Part shown: positions 9,953 through 19,717 of the stretch, one piece after another
Position numbering within the stretch: position 1 is the first letter of the stretch
How the letters are laid out: each line of letters opens with the position of its first letter
Assembly (NCBI RefSeq): GCF_004962245.1
Contig: NZ_SUHQ01000005.1
Coordinates: 1 to 64,000 of the forward strand
DNA length: 64,000 nucleotides
Direction of reading: 5' to 3'
Source: Mesorhizobium sp.
GTDB lineage: Bacteria > Pseudomonadota > Alphaproteobacteria > Rhizobiales > Rhizobiaceae
The notes under the pieces: generated by a model
Told to the model about the DNA's origin: nothing
The model's database searches: none
The model's input: the letters and a program-made list of their open reading frames with translations, nothing else
Position numbers and translations under genes: made by a program

Positions 9953-11101
9953 TCAGGCAAGCAGGCTTGCCGCCTCGTCTTCCCCAAGAAGCTGCGGCTG
10001 GTCGACCGTCCCGTTGACGGCAACCGACTCGCGGCTTTCTCCCGAAGCCAGGATCGCCTCCATGATTTCCAGCACATGCAGCGCAAGCGCGCCGGAGGCA
10101 CGCGGCTTTCTCCCGGTTGTCAGCGCGCGCGAAAGATCGGCGACGCCAAGCATCCGGTAATTCGCGCGGTCGGGCGCGGCATAGGGCCAGTTGCGCGTGC
10201 CGTAGAGTTCGCTCTCGCTGGGAAAGTCGGCCCATTCGGCGCCTCGCTCCGAAAGCGAGACGGTGCCGCCGAACGTGTCCGGATCGGGCAGCCTGAGCGA
10301 GCCTTCTGTCCCATGCAGCTCGATCGGATGGTTGGAGTGCCTGAAGACGTCCCACGAGGCGCCGAAGGTGACGGTGGCGCCCGAGCGAAACTCCAGCAGC
10401 GAAAGGATGTTGGTCGGCGTGCCGACCTTGAAACTGGTGTTCCTGTAGGGGCCTTCGGCGGTGATCAGCCGCTCCTCCTGGCCTCGCGTTGCCATCGCCA
10501 TCACGCGGCCCACCGGCCCGAGCAAATTGACGAGCATCGTCAGGTAGTAGGGACCCATGTCGAAGACCGGGCCACCGCCGGGCTGATAGTAGAATTGCGG
10601 ATTGGGATGCCAATGCTCCATGCCGCGTCCCATCATGAAGGCGGTGCCGGTCACCGCGCGGCCGATCCCGCCCTCGTCCATCAGGCGGCGTGCCCGCCGT
10701 CCGGCGGCGCCGAGGAACGTATCCGGGGCCGAGCCGAGCAGCAGCCCCCGCTCCGTCGCCTCGGCAACGAGGCGGCGGCCGTCCCTGGCCGAGGTCGCCA
10801 GCGGCTTTTCGGTGAAGACGTGCTTTCCCGCCGAAAGCGCTGAAAGCGAAATGTCGAAATGCGCCGCCGGGATGGTCAGATTGAGGACAAGGTCGATCTC
10901 GGGATCGGCCAGAAGCGCATCGACGCTGAGAGCCCGGATGCCATATTCGCTGGCGCGCAGGGCCGCCATATCGGCCGAAATGTCGGCGCAGGCGTGCAGC
11001 TCCACCTCCCCGAACAGCGCCGCGTTGCGCAAATAGGTCATCGAGATGTTGCCGCACCCGACAACGCCGATGCCGAGCTTAGCCGCTGTTTTTCCGTGCA
11101 T
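9953..11101 (-). CDS. Gfo/Idh/MocA-family oxidoreductase
   Basis: The protein is 382 aa. The Rossmann fingerprint IGVVGCGNIS is at residues 10-19, and GKHVFTEKPLA near residue 95 is the family EKP motif. The C-terminal domain has HWHPNPQFYYQPGGGPVFDMGPY, where the family active-site histidine/tyrosine region lies. These NAD(P) enzymes oxidise sugars, inositols or their acids. RBS GGGAGGTGG stands before ATG 11101. The gene is divergent from the importer operon and shares the 11102-11274 control region, so it likely belongs to the same catabolic pathway. Confidence 0.87.
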   Translation of the reverse strand: MHGKTAAKLGIGVVGCGNISMTYLRNAALFGEVELHACADISADMAALRASEYGIRALSVDALLADPEIDLVLNLTIPAAHFDISLSALSAGKHVFTEKPLATSARDGRRLVAEATERGLLLGSAPDTFLGAAGRRARRLMDEGGIGRAVTGTAFMMGRGMEHWHPNPQFYYQPGGGPVFDMGPYYLTMLVNLLGPVGRVMAMATRGQEERLITAEGPYRNTSFKVGTPTNILSLLEFRSGATVTFGASWDVFRHSNHPIELHGTEGSLRLPDPDTFGGTVSLSERGAEWADFPSESELYGTRNWPYAAPDRANYRMLGVADLSRALTTGRKPRASGALALHVLEIMEAILASGESRESVAVNGTVDQPQLLGEDEAASLLA

Positions 11102-11170
11102 TTTCTATTCCACCTCCCAACGCCGCAATGGTCTGGCTGAACCCTTGCACCGACAACGGATCATATTCGA

Positions 11171-11236
11171 AAGCCGCTATACAGGATTTTAAATCTTGAC
11201 GCGCGTAAAATTTTTATGGAACATGCGGAAATGCTG
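11171..11236 (+). promoter_or_regulatory. Promoter/operator block, copy 1 of a duplicated 66-bp element
   Basis: The block contains TTGACGCGCGTAAA at 11196-11209, a near-perfect dyad with a CG centre as expected for LacI proteins. The same TTGACG can serve as a -35 box. The whole block matches 20912-20977 at 55 of 66 positions. It lies between divergent units and 39 bp before the binding-protein start, so repression of one or both units is plausible. Confidence 0.65.
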
Positions 11237-11274
11237 GCGCAACATCGGGAGGCCGCCGGCCCAAGGAGGAGAAA

Positions 11275-12621
11275 ATGACTGACACCAAAAAAGGGCCGGT
11301 CTCCGGCTCGAAGCCTGTTGCGCATGTGACGGTCGCTGACCGCAGGCAATTTCTCGTCGGCAGCGCCGGGCTGCTGGGCGCGGCGACACTGGGCCTTGGC
11401 ACGGGATTGGGCGTTCGCCGGGCGCGCGCGCAGTCGCGGGCCGAAATCAGCTTCGCCAGCGCCGCCTTCTTCGGCAAGGAGACCTTCGGCGACCTGATCA
11501 AGGCCTTCAACGAATCGCAGGACCGCGTCCTGGTCAAGAACATCGAGCTGCCGCCGCCGAGTTCCTCGACGGAGGTCTATCAGGGTCTTGTCCAGCAGCT
11601 CGCCCGGCGCACCGGCACGCCCGACGTTTTCAGTCAGGACGTGATCTGGATCGCCGGCTTTGCCTCCGCCGGCTGGGCGCTGCCGCTCGACGAGTATTTT
11701 CCGGCGGACAAGCGCAGCGCCTACTTCTCCGGAACCCTCAACGCCTGTACCTATGACGGTAAGCTGACCGCCCTTCCCTGGTTCATGGATTCGGGCATGT
11801 TCTACTACCGCAAGGACGTGCTGGAAAAGCATGGCGGCAAGGTGCCGGAAAACTGGGCCGACATGGCGACCATCGCCGCCGCCGCGCAGAAGGCCGGCGA
11901 TGTCGATTTCGGCTATCTCTGGCAAGGCAAGCAAGCCGAGGTTCTGGTCTGCGACGCGGTCGAGATCATCACCTCCAACAATGGCGCGATCCTTGCGCCC
12001 GACGGCAAGTCGGCGCTGATCAACCAGAAGGCGGCGGTCGACGCGATCCAGTTCCTGCACGACACCATCAACGGGACCAAGATCAGCCCGCAGGACGTCC
12101 TGTCCTGGGACGAGGAGCCGTCGCGCCAGCCCTTCACCTCGGGCAAGGCGATGTTCATGCGCAACTGGTCCTATGTCTATCCGATCGCCCAGGACGCCAA
12201 GGCCTCCCAGGTGGTGGACAAGGTCGGCGTCGCGCCGCTTCCGGCCTTCCCCGGCGGCAAGAGCTCGGCCTGTCTCGGCGGCTACCAGCTCGGCGTCAAC
12301 GCCAATTCGAAGCAGCGCGAAGCCGCGATCGAGCTGCTGACCTGGCTGTCGTCGACCGAAACCCAGCATCGCATCGCCCTGAACTTCGGCCTGGCGCCAA
12401 CCCGTCCGGCACTGTTCCAGGACGAGAAGATCAAGACCGAACAGCCGTTCATGGCGAGCCTCGAGAAAGTGTTCACCGGCGCCACAGCCCGGCCGATCAC
12501 GCCCGAATATGCGAAGGTGACGCTGGCCTTGCAGTCGGGCATCTCCAAGGCGCTGGTGTCGGGCAACGTCCAGGCCGAGATGGACGCGCTGGCCGCACAA
12601 ATCGACCAGATCGTCGGCTGA
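11275..12621 (+). CDS. Extracellular sugar-binding protein with Tat signal
   Basis: The protein is 448 aa, ATG at 11275 with AAGGAGGAGAAA just upstream. Residues 22-50 form a twin-arginine signal (DRRQFLVGSAGLLGAATLG, then an alanine-rich end at RARAQ). The mature part is a family 1 (CUT1) solute-binding protein, with DVFSQDVIWIAGFASAGWALPLDEY-type ligand-cleft sequence near residue 120 and FMRNWSYVYP near 290. It is the first gene of a long rightward operon whose permeases follow 4 bp later. Substrate unknown. Confidence 0.87.
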   Translation: MTDTKKGPVSGSKPVAHVTVADRRQFLVGSAGLLGAATLGLGTGLGVRRARAQSRAEISFASAAFFGKETFGDLIKAFNESQDRVLVKNIELPPPSSSTEVYQGLVQQLARRTGTPDVFSQDVIWIAGFASAGWALPLDEYFPADKRSAYFSGTLNACTYDGKLTALPWFMDSGMFYYRKDVLEKHGGKVPENWADMATIAAAAQKAGDVDFGYLWQGKQAEVLVCDAVEIITSNNGAILAPDGKSALINQKAAVDAIQFLHDTINGTKISPQDVLSWDEEPSRQPFTSGKAMFMRNWSYVYPIAQDAKASQVVDKVGVAPLPAFPGGKSSACLGGYQLGVNANSKQREAAIELLTWLSSTETQHRIALNFGLAPTRPALFQDEKIKTEQPFMASLEKVFTGATARPITPEYAKVTLALQSGISKALVSGNVQAEMDALAAQIDQIVG

Positions 12622-12625
12622 CCCC

Positions 12626-13555
12626 ATGACCGCGGCGGCCACTGTTCCTGGCATTGGCCGGCCGCGGCTTGGCAAGGCGCTTCCGGGCACCGTCTGGGCC
12701 TTGCTCCTGCTGACGCCGGCCTTCGTGTCGCTGGCGTCGGTTTCGTTCTATCCGATCGTCAACGGGCTTTATCTCTCGCTCACCAACACCTCGCTGATCA
12801 CCCAGGAGAACGAATTCTCGGGCTTCTCCAACTATGTGCAGCTATGGGGCGACGCGCAGTTCTGGAATGCCTGGTGGCACACGATGTGGTTCACCTTCGC
12901 CTCCACGGTGCTGGAGACGGTGATCGGGCTCGGCATGGCGCTCATCCTGTGCGAGGCGTTCAAGGGTCGTGGGCTCGTCCGCGCGGCCATGCTGGTTCCC
13001 TGGGCGATGCCAACCGTCGTCACCTCCAAGATGTTCGGCTGGCTGTTCGACGGCCAGAACGGCATCATCAACTACATCCTGCTGCATGCCGGGCTGATCG
13101 ACCAGAACGTCAACTGGTACGGCTCGCCCGACACGGCGATGACGACCATCATCATCGCCGATGTCTGGAAGACCACGCCCTTCATGGCGCTGCTGCTTTT
13201 GACCGGGCTGCAGACGGTGCCCAATTCGCTGATCGAGGCGGCGCGCATGGATGGCGCGAAGGGCTGGATCACTTTCTGGTACATCCGCCTGCCGCTGCTC
13301 ATGCCGACCTTGCTGATCGCCGGCCTGTTCCGTGCGCTCGACGCCTTCCGCGTCTTCGACCTCGTCTATGTGCTGACCGGCGGCGGCCCGGCCGATTCGA
13401 CCGAGACGCTGTCGACGCTGTCCTACAAGGTGCTCTTCTCGACGCTGCAATTCGGCTATGGCTCCGCCGTTTCGACGGCCATGTTCGTCACCGAAGGCAT
13501 CATCGCACTGGCCTTCTGCCTCTATCTCATCAGGCAGATCAGGAGGGCGCAATGA
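12626..13555 (+). CDS. Sugar ABC transporter permease, MalF type
   Basis: The protein is 309 aa with six predicted membrane helices. The EAA loop contains EAARMDGAKGWITFWYIRLP. It begins four bases after the binding protein stop and ends with ATGA overlap into the next permease, so all three are translationally linked. It forms the channel with the 13552-14388 product. The ATPase of this importer is probably the one at 19718, placed after the catabolic genes. Confidence 0.87.
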   Translation: MTAAATVPGIGRPRLGKALPGTVWALLLLTPAFVSLASVSFYPIVNGLYLSLTNTSLITQENEFSGFSNYVQLWGDAQFWNAWWHTMWFTFASTVLETVIGLGMALILCEAFKGRGLVRAAMLVPWAMPTVVTSKMFGWLFDGQNGIINYILLHAGLIDQNVNWYGSPDTAMTTIIIADVWKTTPFMALLLLTGLQTVPNSLIEAARMDGAKGWITFWYIRLPLLMPTLLIAGLFRALDAFRVFDLVYVLTGGGPADSTETLSTLSYKVLFSTLQFGYGSAVSTAMFVTEGIIALAFCLYLIRQIRRAQ

Positions 13556-14388
13556 AGGACACGCGCTCGCCGCTGCAGACCATCGCCATCTATCTCGGCG
13601 CCCTGCTGATCCTTATCTGGTCCGGCGGTCCGTTCATCTGGCAATTCTCGATCTCGTTCCAGCTCGATAAGGCGCTGACGTCGGGATCGCCGTCGTTGAT
13701 TCCCGACCCTTTCACGCTCGAGCACTACTACAACGCCTTCATCGAGAAAGAACTGCACCGCTATGTCTGGAACTCGCTGGTGGTCTCGCTGGCGACGACA
13801 TTCCTGTGCCTGTTTGTCGGATCGCTGGCCGCCTTCGCGCTGTCGCGGCTCAACGTCAAGGGCCGCTTCGGCATCCTGATGGTCATCCTTTCGGTGTCGA
13901 TGTTCCCGCAGATCGCGCTGGTCGGACCGCTCTATCTGGTGGCGACCAATCTCGGCCTGCTCGATACCTACACCGCGTTAATCATCACCTACCTGGCGCT
14001 CGGGCTGCCGCTCGTCACCTGGGTGCTGTTTGGTTATTTCGAAACACTGCCGCGCGAGATCGACGAGGCGGCGCGCATGGACGGCGTCAGCGTTCCCGGC
14101 CTGCTCTGGCACATCATCCTGCCAATGTCGCTGCCGAGCCTGGTGACGACCGGCCTGCTTGCCTTCATCACTGCCTGGAACGAATTCCTGTTCGCGCTCG
14201 CCTTCACCTCCAACATCGATCGCCAGACGATCCCCGTCGGCATCGCCAACTTCACCAACCAATACTACGTGCCCTGGGGCGACATCGCCGCTGCTTCGGC
14301 CGTCGTCACCGTCCCCTTGATCGTGCTGGTGCTGTTCTTCCAGCGGCACATCATCGAAGGGCTGACCCAAGGTGGCATCAAAGAATGA
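13552..14388 (+). CDS. Sugar ABC transporter permease, MalG type
   Basis: The protein is 278 aa; ATG 13552 overlaps the previous stop (ATGA) and has AGGAGGG in front. The EAA loop DEAARMDGVSVPGLLWHII and the C-terminal end GLTQGGIKE are typical of CUT1 MalG subunits. The last 15 bases are duplicated immediately downstream (14391-14405). Confidence 0.87.
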   Translation: MKDTRSPLQTIAIYLGALLILIWSGGPFIWQFSISFQLDKALTSGSPSLIPDPFTLEHYYNAFIEKELHRYVWNSLVVSLATTFLCLFVGSLAAFALSRLNVKGRFGILMVILSVSMFPQIALVGPLYLVATNLGLLDTYTALIITYLALGLPLVTWVLFGYFETLPREIDEAARMDGVSVPGLLWHIILPMSLPSLVTTGLLAFITAWNEFLFALAFTSNIDRQTIPVGIANFTNQYYVPWGDIAAASAVVTVPLIVLVLFFQRHIIEGLTQGGIKE

Positions 14389-14405
14389 GCGGCATCAAGG
14401 AATGA
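14374..14405 (+). repeat. 15-bp microduplication of the permease 3' end
   Basis: GGCATCAAAGAATGA (14374-14388, including the stop codon) is repeated as GGCATCAAGGAATGA at 14391-14405, with period 17. The second copy lies between two genes and moves the next start away from the permease stop. Confidence 0.75.
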
Positions 14406-14415
14406 AAGGACGATC

Positions 14416-15231
14416 GTGAAAGACCTGAAAGTCGGTTGCCAGACCTTTACCTGGGAAATGCTGGGAGGCCGTTTTGCCGGCGGTCCCGACGACCTCTTGA
14501 AGGCGATCGCCGACGGCGGCTATGCCGGCATCGAGATCACCGACACGATGATCGGCCGCTATGCCGACAGGCCAGCGGAATTCGCCGCCGCGCTGAAGTC
14601 TTCCGGCCTTGCCCTCGTGTCATTCGCCTTCGGCTCGAAGAGCGGATTCACGCTGCAGGAGAAGATCGACGCCGACCTCGAGACCGCGCAGCGCTGGATC
14701 GATTTCGCGTCCGCATTTCCCGGCGCGCTCGTCTCCATCGGCTCGGCCACCGTCGTGTCCGACGGCCCGCGCGACGACAAGTTCACCATTGCGGCCGAGT
14801 TCTACAACCGAGTTGGCAAACTCGGGCGCAAGGCCGGCGTCGACATCGCCGTCCATCCCAGCTCCCATCACAACACGCTGCTGTTCGATCGTGCCGACTA
14901 TGACCGGATTTTCGCGCTGGTCGATCCATCGCTCGTCGGCTGGGTGCCGGACACCGGCCACATATTGCGCGGCCATGAAGACATGATCGACACGCTCACC
15001 ACCTACCGGGACCGCATCCGCTACATCCACCTGAAGGACGTCGATGCCAGCGGCACCTGGGCGATGCTCGGCAAGGGCGTCTGCGACACCCAAGCTGCGA
15101 TCGACATCGCCAGTGCGGCGCCACATTTCAACGGTTGGCTGGTGTTGGAAGAGGAATCCGAGACCGCCGCCGCCGATCCGGCCGCTGCGGTCAGGACCAA
15201 CCGCCAGACCATGCGCGGCTACGGCGCGTGA
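14416..15231 (+). CDS. Sugar phosphate isomerase/epimerase (xylose-isomerase-like TIM barrel)
   Basis: The protein is 271 aa with a GTG start at 14416 and GAAAGGA upstream. It is an AP-endonuclease-2-type TIM barrel like IolE/IolI and hexulose epimerases. Metal-ligand candidates are in AVHPSSHHNT, VPDTGHILRG, YIHLKDVD and VLEEESE. These enzymes isomerise, epimerise or dehydrate keto sugars and inositol derivatives. It sits between the permeases and an Idh-type dehydrogenase, which suggests a keto-sugar intermediate. The exact reaction cannot be read from the sequence. Confidence 0.83.
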   Translation: MKDLKVGCQTFTWEMLGGRFAGGPDDLLKAIADGGYAGIEITDTMIGRYADRPAEFAAALKSSGLALVSFAFGSKSGFTLQEKIDADLETAQRWIDFASAFPGALVSIGSATVVSDGPRDDKFTIAAEFYNRVGKLGRKAGVDIAVHPSSHHNTLLFDRADYDRIFALVDPSLVGWVPDTGHILRGHEDMIDTLTTYRDRIRYIHLKDVDASGTWAMLGKGVCDTQAAIDIASAAPHFNGWLVLEEESETAAADPAAAVRTNRQTMRGYGA

Positions 15232-15241
15232 GGAAGAGACC

Positions 15242-16318
15242 ATGATCCGGAAGCAAGACCGTCGCCTTCGTGTCGGCGTGCTCGGCTGTGGACCGATCGC
15301 GCAATTCGCCCATCTCGAATCCTGCGTGAAGGCCAGGAATGCCGACCTCTATGCGATCTGCGATGCCGCCCCCGACCTGCTGGCGCGCATGGGCGCGATC
15401 TATGAGCCTGAGAAGATGTACGCCGACTACGACGCCATGCTGGCCGACCCTGAGCTGGAGGCGGTGATCGTCGCGACCTCGGACGCCTATCACGTTCCGA
15501 TGTCGATCAAGGCACTCGAGGCCGGCAAGCATGTGCTGTGCGAAAAGCCGATCGGCGTCTCGGTCGAAGAGGGCGAGATGCTCGCCGATGCGGTCAGGCG
15601 CACCGGCAAGGTGCTGCAGGTCGGCCATATGAAGCGCTTCGACCCCGCGCTGGAAGCGGCGCGCGATTTCGTCCGCGACGAGATCGGCGAGATCCTGGCA
15701 CTGAAGGCCTGGTATTGCGATTCCACCCATCGCTACACCAACACCGATGCGGTGCAGCCGCTGCCCGTCACCAGCAAGCTGGCAAGGAAACCTGGCGGCA
15801 ATCCGAAGGCTGATCTCAGGCAGTATTTCATGCTCGCGCACGGCTCGCACCTGGTCGACACCGCGCGCTTCCTCTGCGGCGAGATCGTCGCCGTGCGCGC
15901 CCGCCTCAACGAACGTTTCGGCGCCTATTGCTGGTTCGTCGAAACCGAGTTCGCCAACGGGGCGCTTGGTCATCTCGACTTGACCGTGGCTGTCCGCATG
16001 GACTGGCATGAGGGCTTCCAGCTCTATGGCGAAAACGGCTCGGTGATCGCCAAGACCTTCAACCCCTGGTATTTCCGGGCGAGCGAGGTCGATATCTTTC
16101 ACGAGAAGGATGCGACGTCGCGAAAGCCGCTCGGCGCGGACGGGCATTTCTTCAGGCGCCAGCTCGAAGGCCTCGCCGACACGGTGCTTAACGGTGCGCC
16201 GCTGCGTGGCGCCGATGTCGAGGACGGCCTCGCTTCGATCCGCGCCATGGTGGCGATCGCCCGCTCGGTCGAAACCGGCGAGCGCGTCGAGATCGCCACC
16301 GCCACGGGAGCGGTCTGA
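15242..16318 (+). CDS. Gfo/Idh/MocA-family oxidoreductase
   Basis: The protein is 358 aa, ATG at 15242 after GAGGAAGAGACC. The Rossmann motif VGVLGCGPIA is at the N-terminus and GKHVLCEKPIGV follows at about residue 95. GHMKRFDPAL and AHGSHLVDTARFL mark the substrate domain with the probable catalytic histidine. Its TGA overlaps the next ATG (TGATG). With flanking isomerases it resembles inositol- or sugar-type oxidation modules (IolG-like), but the substrate is not defined. Confidence 0.85.
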   Translation: MIRKQDRRLRVGVLGCGPIAQFAHLESCVKARNADLYAICDAAPDLLARMGAIYEPEKMYADYDAMLADPELEAVIVATSDAYHVPMSIKALEAGKHVLCEKPIGVSVEEGEMLADAVRRTGKVLQVGHMKRFDPALEAARDFVRDEIGEILALKAWYCDSTHRYTNTDAVQPLPVTSKLARKPGGNPKADLRQYFMLAHGSHLVDTARFLCGEIVAVRARLNERFGAYCWFVETEFANGALGHLDLTVAVRMDWHEGFQLYGENGSVIAKTFNPWYFRASEVDIFHEKDATSRKPLGADGHFFRRQLEGLADTVLNGAPLRGADVEDGLASIRAMVAIARSVETGERVEIATATGAV

Positions 16319-17136
16319 TGCAAATCGGGGTGTTCGCCAAGACCTTCCCAGGCAGCGAGCCGGCCAGCGTACTGGCGGCGGTGCGCGATGCGGGATTTGC
16401 GGTCACCCAGTTCAACCTCGCCTGTGCCGGCCTGCCGTCGATGCCGGATGCAGTGCCAAGCGACGCCATCCGCGCAATCGCAGTGGCGTCCGATGCCTCT
16501 GGCGTCGCCCTGGTGGCGCTCTCGGGCACCTACAACATGGCCCATCCCGACAGGGCCGTGCGCGACAATGGCCTGCGCCGGCTTGGCGCGGTCATCGAGG
16601 CAGCGGCGACCCTGTCCGTTCCGCTCGTCACCCTGTGCACGGGAACGCGCAACCCCGATGACCAGTGGGCATATCACCCCGACAATGCAAATCCTCTCGC
16701 GTGGGCCGACATGGCGAGCGAGATGGAAAAGGCGCTTGAACTTGCCGAGCGCCACGGTGTCGATCTCGGCATCGAGCCCGAGCAGGCCAACATCGTCACC
16801 TCGGCGGGAGACGCGATGCGCCTCATCGCCGAAATGGGTTCGAAACGGCTGCGCATCGTGCTCGACCCGGCCAACCTGTTCGAGCAGGCAAACCCCGAGG
16901 AAGCACGCGCTATCGTAGCTGGTGCGGTCGAACGCACGGCCGGCCATGTCGCCATGGCGCACGCCAAGGACCGCTTCGCCGACGGCCGTTTTGCCACCGC
17001 CGGCCGCGGCGTCGTCGATTTTGCGGATTTCGTCGCCCGGCTCAAGGCGTCAGGCTTTGACGGGCCGCTGGTCACGCACGGGCTTTCGGCCGAGGAAGCG
17101 CCCGGGGTTGCCCGCTTCCTGAAGGGGCTGGTCTGA
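16318..17136 (+). CDS. Sugar phosphate isomerase/epimerase (second TIM barrel)
   Basis: The protein is 272 aa and coupled to both neighbours by one-base TGATG overlaps. GIEPEQAN, VLDPANLF, AMAHAKDRF and the C-terminal GPLVTHGLS carry the acidic and histidine positions expected for metal binding in this superfamily. It is clearly distinct from the 14416-15231 enzyme, so the pathway seems to need two isomerase/epimerase-type steps. Confidence 0.82.
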   Translation: MQIGVFAKTFPGSEPASVLAAVRDAGFAVTQFNLACAGLPSMPDAVPSDAIRAIAVASDASGVALVALSGTYNMAHPDRAVRDNGLRRLGAVIEAAATLSVPLVTLCTGTRNPDDQWAYHPDNANPLAWADMASEMEKALELAERHGVDLGIEPEQANIVTSAGDAMRLIAEMGSKRLRIVLDPANLFEQANPEEARAIVAGAVERTAGHVAMAHAKDRFADGRFATAGRGVVDFADFVARLKASGFDGPLVTHGLSAEEAPGVARFLKGLV

Positions 17137-17969
17137 TGGCGCGGCTGGTCACTCTGCTTCGCGATGACGCCGCGCTTCAAATTTCCGACGACGGCGACGG
17201 GCTTCCGGTTGTCTTCCAGCATGGGCTGGGCGGCGGCGAGGCGCAGGTCGCCCAGGCTTTCCCTGCTGACGCAGGCTTTCGGCGCATCACGCTGGAATGC
17301 CGTGGGCACGGCGCCTCCGGGCTCGGCAGCAGCCGTCCATTTTCCCTGAGCATGTTCGCCGACGATGTTCTAGCAGCCGCCGACCGGGCCGGCCTCGATC
17401 GGTTCGTCGCAGGCGGCATTTCCATGGGCGCCGCGATCGCATTGCACCTCGCCTGCCGTCAGCCGGATCGCGTCGCTGGCCTGCTGCTGGTGCGGCCGGC
17501 CTGGATGTTCGACAGCGCACCAATGAACCTGCGGCCGATCACCGAGGTCGCCGATCTCATCCTCGATCACGGCCCCGATAAGGCCAGGGCGATCTTCGCG
17601 CAATCGCAGACGGCCGCGCGACTGAGGCGTGAAGCACCCGACAACCTTGCCTCGCTGTTCGGCTATTTCGACCGGCCGGGCGCCGCGCCATTCGCGCAAG
17701 TCCTCGCCGACATTGCCACCGACGGACCGGGCGTTTTTGAGAGCGATGCCGCTGCCCTTGGCATCCCCACGCTGGTCATCGGCAACGCCATGGATGCGGT
17801 GCATCCGCTAGCGGCCGCCCACACGCTTGCCGCGATCATCCCCGGCGCGGCCTTTACCGAAATCACCCCCAAGGCGCTCGACAGCGTCAGACATTTCGCC
17901 GAGCTGCAGGCTGAGATCACGACCTTCCTTCACGCTCACTTCAACACCCGGAGCCTTGTTCCGTCATGA
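17136..17969 (+). CDS. Alpha/beta hydrolase
   Basis: The protein is 277 aa. PVVFQHGLGGGEAQ gives the oxyanion region near residue 25, AGGISMGAAIALHLA the nucleophile elbow (G-I-S-M-G) near residue 92, and a C-terminal SVRHFAELQ holds the likely catalytic histidine. Family members include lactonases such as 3-oxoadipate enol-lactonase and various esterases. In a sugar operon with dehydrogenases, hydrolysis of a sugar lactone is a reasonable guess. It overlaps both neighbours (TGATG and ATGA). Confidence 0.78.
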   Translation: MARLVTLLRDDAALQISDDGDGLPVVFQHGLGGGEAQVAQAFPADAGFRRITLECRGHGASGLGSSRPFSLSMFADDVLAAADRAGLDRFVAGGISMGAAIALHLACRQPDRVAGLLLVRPAWMFDSAPMNLRPITEVADLILDHGPDKARAIFAQSQTAARLRREAPDNLASLFGYFDRPGAAPFAQVLADIATDGPGVFESDAAALGIPTLVIGNAMDAVHPLAAAHTLAAIIPGAAFTEITPKALDSVRHFAELQAEITTFLHAHFNTRSLVPS

Positions 17970-18688
17970 CGACCAAATCCCTGTCCGGCCCTGCTGCCAT
18001 CGCCGCCTTGCCGCGCAACCGGCTGCTCGGCGAGTTTTCCCTGTGGTCGGCTGATCTCGCCAATATGGAGCGCGATCTGCAGCGCATAGATCCCTTTGTC
18101 GACCTGCATCACATCGACGTCGCGGACGCCCGCTTCACCCCCGGCTTCCTGTTCTTCCCGGATCTGGTGGCGCGGATCGCCGGGCTGACGGCTAAGCCGA
18201 TCCATGTGCACCTGATGGTCGAAGCGGAGATCGTCGAGGAGCAGACGCGGCAGTTCATCGAGGCCGGCGCGGACCTCATCAGCGTCCATGCCGAAAACGG
18301 CGAAGCCGGACTGCGCGCCGTGCGGCTGGCACATGCGCTCGGCGCCGAGGCCGGCGTGGTGCTCAGGCTGGAAACGCCGGTCGCGGCGGTCACACCTTTC
18401 CTGTCGCAAGTGGCGTTCGTGACGCTTCTCGGCACATCCATCGGCGTCAAGGGCCAGAGCCTGTCGGACCAGGCCTGCCCTCGCCTGATCGAGGCACGCG
18501 CGCTGATGAGAAAGGCGGGACGCGAGGCCGACATCATGCTGGCTGCCGACGGAGGCATCCGTCACGAGACGGTGCCGCGCTTGCGCGCCGCCGGGGCCGA
18601 GACGGTGGTGCTCGGATCGCTGGCTTTCGGCGACCCCGACCTTGCGCAGCGCATGGCCTGGCTGCATGGGCTGAAGGTCGCCGCCTGA
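17966..18688 (+). CDS. Ribulose-phosphate/allulose-phosphate 3-epimerase family
   Basis: The protein is 240 aa. It shows the RPE pattern: FSLWSADLANMERDL (normally PSILSADF), a metal-site histidine and aspartate in VDLHHIDVADARFTPG, IHVHLMVE, LISVHAENGE and AADGGIRHETVP, where the catalytic aspartate lies. The TIM barrel epimerises C3 of a ketose phosphate. A housekeeping Rpe is usually elsewhere, and the immediately following ROK kinase suggests an AlsE-like role on a hexulose 6-phosphate. It overlaps its neighbours by 4 bp and 1 bp. Confidence 0.82.
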   Translation: MTTKSLSGPAAIAALPRNRLLGEFSLWSADLANMERDLQRIDPFVDLHHIDVADARFTPGFLFFPDLVARIAGLTAKPIHVHLMVEAEIVEEQTRQFIEAGADLISVHAENGEAGLRAVRLAHALGAEAGVVLRLETPVAAVTPFLSQVAFVTLLGTSIGVKGQSLSDQACPRLIEARALMRKAGREADIMLAADGGIRHETVPRLRAAGAETVVLGSLAFGDPDLAQRMAWLHGLKVAA

Positions 18689-19717
18689 TGACAAGACTGG
18701 CCCTCGCCTTCGATCTCGGCGGAACGGAGTTGCGCGGCGCGCTGGTCGAGAGCGGCGGCCGCGTTGTCGCGCAGGTTTCGGCGCCGACGATGGCGATCGC
18801 GGGATCAGATGCGGTGATCGGCCAGATCATCACACTGGCCGGAGCTCTTCTGACACAGCGCCCGCAGGCGGATGTCGTCGGCATTGGCATCGGCGCGCCG
18901 GGACCGCTCGATCCCAAGGCCGGCATCGTGATCGCGCCGCCGACGCTGGCCGGCTGGCACGACGTGCCGTTGATTGACATTCTCGGCAAGCATTTCGGTC
19001 TGCCGGTGCGGCTGGAGAACGACGCCAACGCGGCCGCGCTGGGTGAATGGCGCTTCGGCGCCGGCCAAGGCACCGGATCCCTGGTGTTTGTCACCGTGTC
19101 GACCGGCATCGGCGGCGGGGTCGTCGCCGACGGCCACATCTATCACGGGCGGCGGGGGCTTGCCGCCGAGATCGGCCACATGACCATCACCGGCGAAGGC
19201 GACCGCTGCTTCTGCGGCGCCGTCGGCTGCTTCGAGGCGGTTGCCTCCGGAACCGCGCTCGGGCGGCGCGCCACGGCGCTGACAGCGCCGGGTGACGGCT
19301 CCTTGCTCCGGCGCCTTTCGGCCAACGGCGACGTTTCAGCCAGGCACGTCGTCGAGGCCGCGCGTGCCGGCGATATCAGCGCGCTCGAATTGATCGAGGC
19401 GGAAGCCAGGTGGCTCGGCATCGGCTTCACCAACCTGCTTCATCTCTATTCGCCGGACCTGATCGTCATGGGCGGCGGCCTTGCCAACGGTTTCGACCTG
19501 CTGGCTCCAGCCATCAGGGCAACCGTCGAGCAGCGGGCGATGCCGGCCTACCGGGACGTACCGATCGTGCCGGCACAGCTCGGCGACCGCGCCGGACTGA
19601 TCGGTGCGGCCAGCCTCATTCTCTGGGAAGGCGAACCGGGCGCGCCGCTGGCCATGGCGCAGGACGAGGACAGCAGACACGGCGCGACGGAACACGCCGA
19701 TGCCAGGGAGGCAGGCC

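Noticed and set aside
11161..12690. Open frame of 509 codons on the minus strand
   Set aside because: Antisense to the binding protein at 11275. It would also cross the promoter block and has no recognisable motif.
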